A DNA stretch of 64,000 nucleotides from Pteria penguin (taxonomy: Eukaryota; Mollusca; Bivalvia; Pterioida; Pteriidae): positions 22,731,034 through 22,795,033 of the forward strand of contig CM068587.1 of NCBI GenBank assembly GCA_035048485.1, read 5' to 3'. Positions 24,040 through 35,969 of the stretch are shown here, piece by piece (positions within the stretch are counted from its first letter, which is position 1; each line of letters opens with the position of its first letter). The translations under genes and the position numbers were made by a program. The notes under the pieces were generated by a model. It was not told the origin of the DNA. It worked only from the letters and a program-made list of their open reading frames with translations, and did no database searches.

Positions 24040-25190
24040 AACAAGCAAAAACAAAAACAAAATGAAAATAAAATTCTAAAGAAATATTAAACACTGAATG
24101 AAGGAAAAGTATATTTGAATTATACATAGGTGTGAAACAGAGCTTTTTCTACTTGGTTATGATGACAAATGATTTATCTTAATATAAAAGCCATAAACCC
24201 ATAAAATGAACTGTCTGATAAACAGTATGTCAAGTCTTTCCTTTTTCAAAATAATTACATTAACGACTGTGAGAAAAGAGACAATATCTTGACTCTAACG
24301 GAAGCGATGTTTATAGCCTGTTCATCTCAAAGAAATAGAAAACTTATCACATTTAATCCCACTCCAAAAGGAGAAATCGGACCAAATCAAATTTACTTCT
24401 ATGTTTTTCATCAAACAAACACTTTGCTAAAGGCTAAATTGGCGGCGCCAATGTGTGTAATCTCGTTTGCCGTCTTTTTCGCCGACTCTGTGATATGCCT
24501 GCTTTTCTAAGTATGTTCAAGTGTTGCGAGAAATACATAAAGGAGGTGGAATGAAGTTTGTGTAATGATACACAGTATAGATTGTCACATCCCTTCGGCT
24601 CAGCGCAACTTTCATTTCATCTCAAGGATTGCTCTAATGTTATCATCCACTTCATTCAGCAGCAAAATGATTTGCTATTTAGCAGCCGAAAAGAAATGAA
24701 TGCCGCGATTGTTTTAACCAAGATCGTATGAGCAATGGACTCTGCCTGGAGATATTTTCAGTTTGTCGTGATAGCTTTGGTGCTGAGCCTACTTGGAATA
24801 TTTTACAATTTTCGTATACATGTCTCGCCTCTTCTTGAAACGTAAATTTCAATAGCTTAATTGATAAATGTTACAATACTAATTGACTGATTCAGAATTG
24901 ACATAATAGCGCTGTACCTAATTAGTACTTTATATAATGCTTAACTATCCTCAAACGATCGTGTTATAAGTCAATAGATAACAATCACTCACATTTTTTG
25001 TCTCAAATATGCTTTATTTTTTACATCATTCTGAAAAATTCGACTTTCTTTGAAATATCCATTTTGTAATGCAATTTTATCTTCACAATGTCAAGGCTTT
25101 TCCGTATCTCCACGCTTTGACATTGTGAAAATGTGCAATTTGTGATATTTTGGAAAACATCGAAGTAATCATTACTATGCTTACTTGCCA
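24040..25190. other. No recognisable gene; one small hairpin
   Basis: There is a 73-codon frame (24289-24510) without recognisable domains. A hairpin with 16-bp arms (25082-25097 and 25114-25129, one G-T wobble, 16-nt loop) stands out. Confidence 0.5.
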
Positions 25191-25194
25191 TTCC

Positions 25195-25435
25195 GGGGCC
25201 ACTTGTTCGAAACTTTAACCACTGGTTAAGCTAACCAGTGGTTAAAGTTTTAGAGACAATTAATTTGATTTAAAAGATTCCTGTATAAAAATCTGAATTA
25301 CTTAAAAATAAAAAACTTGTATCATATACTACAAATCAGTACGCTGACAATTACTTAAAGTCTAATCGTTTCAAAGATAGAGTTAGATGAAATTTAACCA
25401 TTGGTTAGCTTAACGAGTTTTGAACAAGTGGCCCC
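25195..25435. mobile_element. Small MITE with internal perfect palindrome
   Basis: The ends are inverted: ggggccacttgttcgaaact at the left, and at the right the complementary ggccacttgttcaaaactcg read on the minus strand. Inside the left arm, 25210-25228 and 25232-25250 form a perfect 19-bp stem around a 3-nt loop. The interior is AT-rich and non-coding. Confidence 0.7.
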
Positions 25436-25439
25436 CGAT

Positions 25440-28400
25440 CCTTAAATGGCCGATTGGACTTATATAAACGCCACATTTCAAATTGTCGTTTCTCACTCCA
25501 TCAAGCCTCACAGAGATCCATAGTGACATATTGGTGGTGGGAGCATTCGTGGTTAGTGGACATAAAAACTTATTACTAGATTGGACACTAAAGAACAGTA
25601 AAACATATAATGCTTGTATTGAAGAAGATATATGTCCTAGCGAAAGAGTATGGCCGTTTAATTCTTGATATTAAAATGCTCAGGTAGACGAGACATGTTC
25701 TGAACTGAATATTACGCGAGTCTTTTGAAATGACAATTCTCGATATATTTAACACTTGGACAGTAGGTATCGTGTGCTATACGAGTCCGAAACAGACTGA
25801 GAATTACAAAATTGAGTAAAATACAAAACATTTCAATACAATGGAGAATATGAGACAAAACTGACATTTACAAAGTAACAAGCGTAGCTTTTAAAAAAGC
25901 TTAGGTTGCAATCGGAATAGCTTTAAATCTTCAAGTTGTTGGTCAAAAAGCCAAATGGCTTTATGTAAATAGGAATTACATGTACTTATTCTTAAAACCA
26001 TCTTTTTACGCGCAATTTTCCCGCCAAAATTTCTAAAGCCACGCTTCATTTTTCCCGCGCCTTTTTTTTCCTTTTTAGGAAAGTCTTTCGGATGTTCTCG
26101 TCAATATTCGGAAATAATTTGGTTTTTGTAGTGAGCAAATCTTTTTTTTTTAATTTGTGAACATTTTATAAGATTTATTTCTAGAAATCTTAATATTTAC
26201 AGCAGAATTATGTGTTAATACTGTTTCTTAGTACTAGATTATTACCTAACATGCCACGCTAATGGAGTTTGCACATGCGCTCTCAAAGCGAATTTACTAT
26301 CGTAATATATATATATATATATTGCAATCAGGTATGCGAGGATAGGTGTGTGCAAGGAAGACATGTTGTACGGTATAGATATCATCAAAAAGACAAGAAG
26401 TCTTCAATATTGGGCCCTTCTACAACCTTATAGAGACTTTTACTTGAACGTTGCATGCTGACTAACAGGGCAGCAGGGACTATATAACGGACCCTGTTGA
26501 GACATGGTCCGGAACTTCGTCCCTTCTGAATGGTAGTTGGGGCCTATACAGATTAAGCGTCAGAGCTCGCTTCTATAGAGATCGACAGAGCATGGTTCAT
26601 CGATGTTGATGCCAATTTATATATTTTTGATATCTTCGTCCTGCTCTTCATTACTATACGTGTTTATATTTTAATGACCTCTCAACTTAAGAAACTTATT
26701 GATCCTTGCTCCCTAATGGAGGATTATTTATAGATTTTAATTGTATGTCCTTTGATTATACCGCTTTTGTGGTGAGCGGGAGAAGGGCTCGTAAACCGGT
26801 TAACCGCACCAATTGATTGACTACTGCCATCTGCACTGAAATCGAAAACTTTTGTGATGTTTTTGTTTATTTTATTTTATTTTCATTTATTTTTTTTCAT
26901 ATTATTACATTATCAACAGTGCTGACTTTTACTAAACAACCGAGTCAGATAATTTTATCTTTTCCTTTATATACAGCTCGGTCTACAGAACAAAAATAAA
27001 GACCAGAAAAATGGGGAGAGAAAAAAAAGAGATGGTTAAATCAATCTGACATCTGACTAAAAAAATCAAATTAACCGCCTTACGTAAATCGCCGTCAAGA
27101 AGATTTAACTATTTTCCATAAAGGTTTTTGTCAGTATGACCTTTTTGACTGACCAACCAGAGTACGACTTATACAAGTTATAGGATCTTGAAAGTAAACG
27201 CCTGCATCTCAATGCATTTCTTACGAAACATTGTAGTTTGTTTTGAACGCCTGGACGATTCTTTATAGAAAGGTGTTTTGACTGTTTCTTACTAATGGTA
27301 TGTAACGTGGAGCATCAAATTTATGTCAAATTTTATTTAGACCCAATCTTTCATCTAAGGCTGTCTATTTTATATATTGATTTCTTTATTCATTTTATTT
27401 CTATTTATCTATTCGTTTTGTTTGCTTTATTATTACTTTATTGTTGCATTTTTTTTCTATTTTGGAATAAATTTTGTTTATTCATTTCTCTATTTATTAA
27501 ATGAGCCATAATAAGTAATATAGAGAGAATTAATCTTTGAAATCTTGAGAACAAGATAAGGAATGAAGATATTTCGCCTAATCAAAATCTACTAATAATG
27601 TTCTGTCAATTAGTAGGAATTCTTTTTGCGCTGTCAACTCTGTTGTGTTATATGTGTTGAATGATATGCTATTTAAGCATCGTTACATTAGATTTTCAAT
27701 CGCATAATATCTGTAAACAAAACTTTTCAAATTAATTTCAAAAAACCGTATATAACTGAGAATATTTTAGGCCGCCAAGTTTTAGTACTACACTAACATT
27801 AAAGAATGACTCTCTAGTATCTTTTCACTGTTAAATCAAAAGGTATTTATTTTCAAATTGAAGATGTTGTGTCAAACTTTTTGATGATTCTAAGTTGGGG
27901 AGTTTTCCAGATTCTTAGGATGATTATACAATTATACAAGACCATCTTTTTAAAAAATTTTGTGTCGCCTGGAAAGCATCAATAAAATTTACATATATGT
28001 CCGTCTGTTCGTCTAGATATGTTTCACATCTGTTTAAAGTATGACTGAAGCCGATACGAGTTTGTTGGAACACTACACTCTTGTTTTAAAGTGAAATAGT
28101 CAAATTATTAGAGACTATGATAAATATCGCCATTTAGAGATTTTGTTGTGTGTCGTCTCTCTCCCGGTCTGTCTTGCTGTTCGTCTGTTACACATTTATT
28201 TGAATGTTAAGATCTGTACTCATTTTACATCTATAATGTTTGTTTGAATCTCCAAATAAACACTTGATCTGGTTTCATAAATTTTAGGAATAAACCAGTG
28301 TAAAACTAAAAAGAAAAAGAAAAGTATTTCTTAGAGTATTTTTGCTGAATTGAGACGAATATTTTGTAAGAAACTCGCAAATAAAGAATCAAGGACTTCA

Positions 28401-29185
28401 GTCAGGAAATGACCAAAACTTCAGTTGGAAACTTCTTTTATTCTAATGACCGAAAAGAGTTCAGGGAATGAGTTGTAGAAGTCTTGTACATACTGGGACA
28501 TAGGAAAACATCGGGTAATGATTCTCAATTAATAAATTGAATACACCTGTATGTACTGAAATGTGGAAATTGAAGAATGTGCATATAACGGTCAGATCAC
28601 ACTCCTTTTTATTGGTACAGAAAGCTGAATACCACGGCTTTTCGGAATACGGAAATGGACGAGTAGTTACGATCAGTTGTACAGTTGTAGAGTGAACACG
28701 CCTAAACGATGGTATAACTTCTACCCTTCGCATGCATCGCTTGACGCAGATTGTCTTCATCTCATCGCTTTACTCGCTGATTATACGTGATAGTCATTCC
28801 GTCTCCCTTTATCACATGGTTCATAAAACATTGCGAAGAACGCTGAATGTAATTATTATTTGAAAGGAGTAGGAATAATCCTGGATTTCCGAGGAAATTT
28901 ACATCGTCTAATGATGCATACGTACTCAATTCTACGTCACAAATTTCTCATTTTTTCATTGCAAAGAATATTATTTGATCATTTAGCTGACTTAGCAATG
29001 TAATGGTATTCTCTTTAAATTGATATTGAATATCCCATATCCGTGGGGCAACATTAAAAATATAATCAAAAATGAACCATAACACTATCTACATTGTTTT
29101 CAATTCATATTTCAGTTGGGCAAAATCAATCTAAGATACTGGTTTGTTTAATTGTTTGATAGCGCATTAGGACTACTTCACCTAT
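25440..29185. other. AT-rich stretch without a recognisable gene
   Basis: The longest frame is 99 codons on the minus strand (28461-28760), with no recognisable domain and no clear splice or promoter context. A short (AT)n lies at about 26307-26324. GC-richer unique sequence lies at about 26440-26600. Nothing else was supported. Confidence 0.5.
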
Positions 29186-29189
29186 ATGT

Positions 29190-30640
29190 CGATGGCGCGT
29201 GTCTAGAGGTGGAGACCTAAAATATCGATGGACCTTGTCTAGTGATAGAAACCTATAATGCCGATAGTGCATGTCTAGTGGTGGAGACCTATAATGTCGA
29301 TGGCGCTTGCCTAGTGGTGGAGACCTATAATGTCGATGGCGCGTGTCTAGTGGTGTCGATGGAGCGTGTCTAGTGGTAGAGACCTATAATGTCGATGGCG
29401 CGTGCCTAGTGGTGTCGATGGAGCGTGTCTAGTGGTGGAGACCTATAATGTCGATGGCGCGTGTCTAGTAATGTCGATGGAGCGTGTCTAGTGGTGGAAA
29501 CCTATAATGTCAATGGAGCGTGTCTAGTGGTGGAGACCTATAATGTCGATGGCGCGTGTCTAGTGATGTCGATAGAGCGTGTCTAATGGTGGAGACCTAT
29601 AATGTCAATGGCGCGTGCCTAGTGGTGGAGACCTATAATGTCGATGGCGCATGTCTAGTGGTGGAGACCTATAATGTGGATGGAGCGTGTCTAGTGGTGG
29701 AGACCTATAATGTGGATGGAGCGTGTCTAGTGGTGGATACCTATAATGTCAATGGAGCGTGTCTAGTGGTAGAGACCTATAATGTCGATGGAGCGTGTCT
29801 AGTGGTGGAGACCTATAATGTCGATGGAGCGTGTCCAGTGGTGGAGACCTATAAAGTTCATGATTCGTGTTTAATGTGGGAGACCTATAATGTCAATGGA
29901 CCGTGTCTAGTGGCGGAGACCTATGATGTGGATGGTCCATATCTAATGATGAAGACTCAGAATGTCGATGGTCCATGTCTAGTGGTGGAAACCTATTATG
30001 TCGATGGTCCATGTCTAGTGGTGGAAACCTATTATGTCGATGGTCCATGTCTAGTGGCGGCGACCTATAATGTAGATGGAGCGTGTCTAGTGGTGGATAT
30101 ACGTATCTATAATGTCAATGGATCGTGTCTACTGGCGGAGACCTATAATGTGGATGGTCCATATCTAATGATGAGGACTCAGAATGTCGATGGTCCATGT
30201 CTAGTGGTGGAAGCCTATAATGCCGATGGTCCATATCTAGTGATGAGGACTTAGAATGTCGATGGCCCGTGTGTGGTGCTGGAGACCTACACATGTATAA
30301 TGCCAATGGTCAATGTCTGATGCTGAAAACTTATAATGTCGATGGTCCCTATCTAATAATGAAAATCAATGGGTCGTGTCGAGTTGTGGAGGTATCTATG
30401 TCAATAGCCCGTGTCAGATGGCCGAGACCTACGGTATGATGTATATCATGGTTTGTGCCTAGTCGTGGAGACCTATAATGTCGATGATTCGTGTCTCCTC
30501 ATGGAGACTATAATGTGGATGGGTCGTGTCCAGTGGTGGAGACCTATATAATGTCGATGACCCGTGTCTAATGGTGGAGACCTGTAATGTCGATGGTCCG
30601 TGTCTCCTCATGGAGACCTTTTATATCTAATTTTAGGTCC
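29190..30640. repeat. Minisatellite, 36-bp unit, about 40 copies
   Basis: The unit reads gtggagacctataatgtcga then tggcgcgtgtctagtg. Truncated units of about 21 bp (gtgtctagtggtgtcgatgg) interrupt the phase in the left part (29350-29580). To the right the 36-bp period is regular, so a 232-codon frame (29556-30254) stays open with a 12-residue repeat. Unit sequence drifts towards the right end, where ggtccatgtctagtg and ctcatggagac variants appear. I treat this as non-coding. Confidence 0.9.
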
Positions 30641-30894
30641 AGAGAATGCCGTATTATTTTCATCTTGTCGTCTGGGTACCTGCAAAGAAAGAAAGAAACA
30701 GAATAAAGAAATGAAAATGAAATGAATCGATATTTCAAAAAAGCACGAATTTAAATGAAATTGACAGACTTTGAACGATACGTTATGACTCAGTTGAGTC
30801 TTCGGCTAAGCTATGATGAGCTTCAGATCAAAATTCAATCATAAACCAAAAGGAGAGTAAGTTGGAAAGAGATTCTCTGTTGCTAATGAAAAAA

Positions 30895-31345
30895 GAAATA
30901 CCCGATCCTCGGTGTCTCTCTTGTCCTCAATAAAGAAATACCCGACCCTCAGTGTGTCTCTTGTCCTCAATAAAGAAATACCCGACCCTCAGTGTGTCTC
31001 TTGTCCTCAATAAAGAAATACCCGACCCTCAGTGTGTCTCTTGTACTCAATAAAGAAATACCCGATCCTCAGTGTGTCGCTTGTCCTCAATAAAGAAATG
31101 CCCGACCCTCAGTGTGTCGTTTGCCCTCAATAAAGAAATACTCGACCCTCAGTGTGTCGCTTGTTCTCAATAAAGAAATACCCGACCCTCAGTGTGTCGT
31201 TTGCCCTCAATAAAGAAATACCCGACCCTCAGTGTGTCGTTTGCCCTCAATAAAGAAATACCCGACCCTCAGTGTGTCGTTTGCCCTCAATAAAGAAATA
31301 CCCGACCCTCAGTGTGTCGTTCACCCTCAATAAAGGCACTATAAA
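30895..31345. repeat. Minisatellite, 40-bp unit, about eleven copies
   Basis: The unit is caataaagaaatacccgacc followed by ctcagtgtgtcgtttgccct. Copies are nearly identical; variants carry tctcttgtcct in place of tcgtttgccct, grouped in the left half. Each copy contains an aataaa motif on the plus strand. Confidence 0.9.
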
Positions 31346-31420
31346 GTTCCCCGCGGAGGGTTTGACTTCAGTGTTATTATACTCTTTTCCTGATGTTATG
31401 TGGCTGTGACACTTTCTACA

Positions 31421-31858
31421 CAGTGTTTGTTCACTTTCATCTATATATATAGTGCTGAATTATATTGCTCCGTCTGTATGTCAGGACATTCACGGCGGGT
31501 GTGGCTAGCCAAACAGGAGACGCTTACTCCTCCCGGGCACCTGGTCTCACCTCTGAATTTCAGGGGTCCGTGAATGTCCACTGTGGTACATTGTTGTTAG
31601 TGCCATAGTCATGTGACACCAGTTATGTTATTCCCTTTACAGTGTTTGTTCACATTCATCTATATATATAGTGCTGAATTATATTGCTCCGTCTGTATGT
31701 CAGGACATTCACGGCGGGTGTGGCTAGCCAAACAGGAGACGCTTACTCCTCCCGGGCACCTGGTCTCACCTCTGAATTTTAGGGGTCCGTGAATGTCCAC
31801 TGTGGTACATTGTTGTTAGTGCCATAGTCATGTGACACCAGTTATTTTCGTATTTTAC
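31421..31858. repeat. 219-bp direct duplication with internal inverted arms
   Basis: Two almost identical copies start at 31421 and 31640. Each contains ggacattcacgg and, about 75 bp later, its exact reverse complement ccgtgaatgtcc, enclosing a GC-rich core (gtggctagccaaacaggaga...cctcccgggcacctgg). From general knowledge, similar cores recur in bivalve genomes. There is no frame. Confidence 0.8.
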
Positions 31859-31859
31859 C

Positions 31860-32320
31860 ACTGATTTCTGCATCTGTAAGTGGATTTTATTTCTTCATAT
31901 TGCTTTCATTATATATCTATTCAATACTTATTTTGGCCAATTTCTAGCAAAGCATTATTTCAAATCTGGTGGGCACAAAAAGGGGAAGAGCAGTTCCATA
32001 TATAATGTAATTAGATCGAGTCTCTTCGTCTTCCCGACTTAACTTGGAACATACATGTACATGTACTAGATCCCCTCTTCCTTGTTTTAGTTCTACTTGA
32101 TTTGGATCTTTGGTTTCAGTTCTTTTCATCTTTTACAAATCTCCTCATTATAAAATATCTATTATATTATGCTACCCGACGAATGTTTAGTTGAATATGG
32201 TTATTGTCAAGTCTGTGTTTTTGTTCGTCTACATGCCAGTGTGTCTGTCTGTTCGCCCGACCGAACACATATCTCCTCAGCCTCTATCAGTAATTGATCA
32301 TATTTCACACAATTGTCAAT
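31860..32320. other. No recognisable gene
   Basis: This is a short AT-rich interval between the 219-bp duplication and the SINE. Only a 61-codon minus-strand frame is present. Confidence 0.5.
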
Positions 32321-32324
32321 CAGA

Positions 32325-32585
32325 TTGATTGATTGATTGATTTTTGTTTAACGTCACACATATGGTGACGGCATCTGCCTGATGCAGGGCACACAAATGT
32401 TGACCTTTGCAACGGACCCACCAGAAGCAGTGAGGGATCTTTAACGTGCCATGCATGCCACGACACGGGGTCTCGGTTTTCACTTTTTCATCCGAAAGAC
32501 AGGACACCGGCATGACCAGAGCGGGACTAGAACCCCGGCCTCCCGATCAGGAGTCCAGCGCGATACCACTAGGCCACGCCGGCTT
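32325..32585 (-). mobile_element. Complete tRNA-derived SINE, minus strand, with (ATCA)n tail
   Basis: This is the best preserved copy of the family. On the minus strand it starts gccggcgtggcctagtggta, with a canonical Pol III A box (tggcctagtgg). It has ggttctagtcc as a B box with one mismatch, the body with ccgagacccc and tccctcactgcttctgg, and the core gccctgcatcaggcagatgc followed by cgtcacc. It ends in a run of four tgat units (plus strand, from about 32325). A 126-codon plus-strand frame across it is a shadow. Confidence 0.85.
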
Positions 32586-32589
32586 CAAC

Positions 32590-33160
32590 TGTCAATCAGA
32601 AAATGGGGTTTCACATTCATCAGAATTTGATATGTATTACATATTTCACACAAATGATATTATGCGAGCGCGGGTCCAGCGCGGTGGACCGGGGTCGCGA
32701 CCCACCCTGAGATTCGGCGAAAATACTTTTCTTGTTAGTTTCCTATGCAAAATAAGTAATTTTACACACAAAAGCGTGGGTGAACCCCTTCTCGGAAAAT
32801 TCATTCGGGTGGAACCCTCTCGATAAAATGTCTGGATTCACGCCTGTTGTGAGAATATGAACTTTCTATGTTCCCTGATACTTTTCATGCCATTAAAAGT
32901 TTCTTTTTGATAGACTCATCCACTTATTTGATGCCGTTCGGGGAGCATCCATTAGTTGTATCATTATTTGGTTTCGAATATTTTTTTCCTCTCTTTTTCT
33001 TTTATCTTTGTGTCCTGAGCCATTTGGGACTCGTCCGTGGGATTCTTTTAAATTCTGGAATTTTATCTGGATATTTTTTCTCCCAGTTTTAGTTTTTATT
33101 TGATGGTAAATGGGGCTCGTCCGTGGGATTCTTTTAAATTTCAAGAATTTTTTTATTTTA
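32590..33160. repeat. Unrecognised sequence with a local direct duplication
   Basis: The string gggactcgtccgtgggattc at about 33026 recurs as ggggctcgtccgtgggattc at about 33112. The segment tttttatttgatggtaa at about 33091 recurs near 35992 (ttttatttgatggtaa), on the far side of the nested insertion cluster. This may be a pre-existing repeat around the insertion site. No gene is recognised. Confidence 0.45.
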
Positions 33161-33164
33161 TCTG

Positions 33165-33350
33165 GGTCCGGAGCCATAAACTGAGAAAATACTTAAGTCA
33201 TAATTTCAAATTAAAGCTGTGTTCAACAATGAATTAATAGCTGGAATTCGGATTTTACTGAGTTTTGTTCTATTGATAAAAAGAGTTAAACCATTCTGCA
33301 TGACAAATTATTTGAACATTTGACAATGGAATTAAAAATCAAAATGAAAT
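33165..33350. mobile_element. MITE, left part, split by a retrotransposon
   Basis: It starts ggtccggagccataaactga and aligns along its length with the complete copy at 34082-34300 (shared ataaactgaga, aaccattctgca, tgacaatgga/tgataatgga). The missing right end, ttatggcgccggacc, is found at 35931-35965, beyond the retrotransposon, so the two pieces are one MITE opened by the insertion. Confidence 0.75.
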
Positions 33351-34081
33351 AATTATGCCCTCGAAAAATACTACTGTGGGACAAAGCAAATAGAGAGGTG
33401 GTCAGTCAGCATAAACAACAGCAGTGAACAACGTCATTGCAAAAGAATACACAACAGCCAACGACATATGGATTGACTTCAGAGGATCCATATCAACTAT
33501 AGTAGAAGACGCCATTCCCACCAAGATCAGCAGAAGCCGATATTCAAATCCATGGATGACAATAAAGGTCAAACACCTACTACGTCAACGCCAGAAAGCC
33601 CTCAAGAAAGCACAGCACACAATGAATCCTAAGGACCGGGCCCGACATCAACAACTCAAGGCAGCAGGACTGAGGGAAATGAGGACAGCTCATGATGGGT
33701 TCATAGACCAAACAGTATGTGGTGAGACGCAGAATAAAAACAAGAGATTCTGGTCATACCTGAAGAGCAAACGTCAGGACTCACAAGGAGTTGTCCAACT
33801 GAGGAAGACAAATGGACTCCTCTACAGTGATACTGAATCCAAAGCAGAAATACTCAACCTGCAATTTCATTCCGACAACACCAGGGTGGATAGCACATCG
33901 ATGACAAACAATGGTGCGAGTCCTTATCCAGCGATGCCTTCAATCCAAGTCAGCCAAGCAGTAGTCCACAAGTTACCCGGGAACACTGACTCCCACAAAG
34001 CAACAGGACCAGATGGAATCAGCCAGGCTTCTACGTTAGTATGCAGACCAAATTGCTCCAGTATTGACCGACGTCTTCCAG

Positions 34082-34300
34082 GGTCCAGCGCCATAAACTG
34101 AGAATATACTTAAGTCAAAAATTCATATTCTTCTGTTCATCAATGAATAAATAACTGGAATTTGGATTTTATTTAGTTTTATTCTACTAATAAATAGAAG
34201 TAAACCATTCTGCAATAAAATTTATTTGAGCGTTTGATAATGGAATAAATGAAAATGAAATTTTTGACTTAAGTATATTCTCAGTTTATGGCGCCGGACC
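34082..34300. mobile_element. Intact 219-bp MITE with 42-bp inverted ends and 3-bp target duplication
   Basis: The left end ggtccagcgccataaactga (34082-34123) and the right end (34259-34300) are inverted repeats of about 42 bp with one mismatch. The element is flanked by cag on both sides (34079-34081 and 34301-34303). Removing it and one cag rejoins the host retrotransposon frame exactly between the FQ and ISLDSG codons, which fixes the boundaries. Confidence 0.85.
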
Positions 34301-34640
34301 CAGATCTCATTGGATTCAGGCACTATTCCAGACGACTGGCGATCAGCTTCTATTGTTCCAGTATACAAGAAAGGTGATAAGCATCAGGCCTCCACCTACA
34401 GACCAGTCTCCCTGACCTACATCTTCTGTAAATTACTGGAACATATCATTCACAGCCATGTAATCATGGACCACTTTGACCAGCACTCTATCCTCACCAA
34501 CAGTCAATATGGCTTCATATCCAAGCGTTCCTGTGAAACTCAGCTAGCCATCACCATTGACAGTATTGCCTGCACTTTAGACCAGGAAGGCCAAGTTGTC
34601 ATTGTTCTGCTAGACTTCTCGAAAGCATTCAAAAGGGTTG

Positions 34641-34817
34641 CTTGGTTAGTTGATTGGTGTTTTACGTCGCTTTCAACAATTTTTCGGTTATATCGCGACA
34701 TGGAAGGAGGAGGTAACCAACCTATTAAACATAGTGGCGCGACCCGGGATCGAACCCGGATCGTCGGCACCGCAAGCCAAGCACTTAACCACTACACCAA
34801 GCCTGCCCCTCATTCAG
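34641..34817 (-). mobile_element. tRNA-derived SINE inserted in the RT frame
   Basis: On the minus strand the head reads ggcttggtgtagtggttaag, with A box tggtgtagtgg, and gatccgggttcgatcccggg (B box). The 3' end, at the left, reads acgtaaaacaccaatcaact. It interrupts the reverse-transcriptase frame just after the SKAFK codons; the frame resumes at about 34820 with gtgccacatcag. The flanks agggttgc and agggtgcc may be a mutated target duplication. Confidence 0.8.
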
Positions 34818-35930
34818 CAGGGTGCCACATCAGAGATTGTTACATAAGATGCAGAACTATGGTGTACGAGACAACACTCTGCTACATGGATTAAGGACTT
34901 CCTGATCAACAAGTCCTTCTAGACGGCCATGCCTCATCTCAGATGTCCTATTAGGAGTACCACAGGGAACAGTACTTGGCCCACTGCTCTTCCTCGCGTT
35001 CATCAATGACCTCCCAAAAGTTACCAAGTCAGAAACCAGATTGTTCTCAGATGATTGTTTACTGTACCGCCCGATCAACAACACAGAGGACACTAACAGT
35101 CTACAGCAAGACCTTGTACAGCACTTGAGAAATGGGAAGAAAAGTGGCAGATGTCCTTCCAACCGTAAGTTAGAAGTCGTGGACTAGAGCAAGTATCTGG
35201 GAGTTATGTACAATCAGCAGCAACTTGAAGTGGAACAAGCACATTGATGCCATCACAGCGAAAGCCAATAGGACTCTATGCTTTCTAAAGCGAAATCTCA
35301 GAGGTTGCAGAACCTCGGCACAGGTCAGAGCCTACGAAGCCATTGTACATCCAATGCTAGAGTATGTTGTCTCCATATGGCACCCTTACACCAGCGGACA
35401 GATCAACCAGATAGAGAAATTCTAGCCTAGATCAGCACGATTCGCTACAAGGAACTACTGGGATAGGAAAGCAGGCAGCGTCACCAACATGGTCAGCTCC
35501 CTGGGATGGGAACCACTACAGATCAGAATAGGAAAGATCCGCCTTCTGTTGCTATCCAAGATCCACCACAATCTAGTGGCCATTCCAGCAGAACAATGCC
35601 TAATCCAGACAGACACCAGGAAAAGGGGAAACCATACCTTAGCATCCCAACAACGAAAAAGAATGTGTACCGGTTCTCCTCCTTCCCATGTACCATCACG
35701 GATTGGAACAGACTTCCATCAGCAGTGACATCAGCACGTTCTTTGTAGATCTACCGGACTGCAATGGGCAACATACCACATGCCCACTTCAGCTTAGGAT
35801 GAAGATCAAAGATTTTAACGTTTTTTTAAAAATGTATCAAATTGCCCTGTGAGGCTTTTATCTTGACTGCCACATGAAGTATAACGCTCAAATTTTTAGT
35901 ACACTTCGTATTGGAAGAAGAAGAAGAATT

Positions 35931-35965
35931 GATTTTAAAATATCCTCAGTTTATGGCGCCGGACC
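35931..35965. mobile_element. Right end of the split MITE
   Basis: The segment ctcagtttatggcgccggac matches the right terminus of the MITE at 34082-34300. It pairs with the left part at 33165-33350 across the retrotransposon. Confidence 0.7.
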
Positions 35966-35969
35966 TTGG

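Larger units (their letters stand above)
33355..35926 (+). mobile_element. 5'-truncated non-LTR retrotransposon, Jockey/CR1-like, inactive
   Basis: Only the later part of a reverse-transcriptase ORF remains. From the left: the region before the RT (33424-34050), then RT blocks with residues IPDDWRSASIVPVYKKGDKH, YRPVSLT, QYGFISKRSCETQL and LLDFSKAF (34310-34640), then GVPQGTVLGPLLFLAFINDL and the catalytic FSDD (34940-35060), then the thumb and C-terminal region LKWNKHI...AYEAIVHPMLEY and WNRLP (35230-35730). It ends in a gaagaagaagaa tail at about 35914-35926. A MITE (34082-34300) and a SINE (34641-34817) interrupt it, and several stops and frameshifts break it further. An aatt at 33351 and at 35927 may be the target duplication. 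It cannot be active. Confidence 0.85.

Noticed and set aside
28461..28760. 99-codon minus-strand frame
   Set aside because: It has no domain, no splice-site context and no codon pattern distinguishing it from background.
29556..30254. 232-codon frame with repeat VETYNVDGACLV
   Set aside because: It is produced by the 36-bp array. The frame starts and ends where array phase changes, and no flanking exon is seen.
32446..32826. 126-codon plus-strand frame
   Set aside because: It crosses the antisense of a SINE and unrelated flank. The peptide-like parts are translated tRNA head.
33424..35748. Active retrotransposon or host reverse transcriptase gene
   Set aside because: The frame is 5'-truncated, interrupted by two insertions and carries several stops and shifts.
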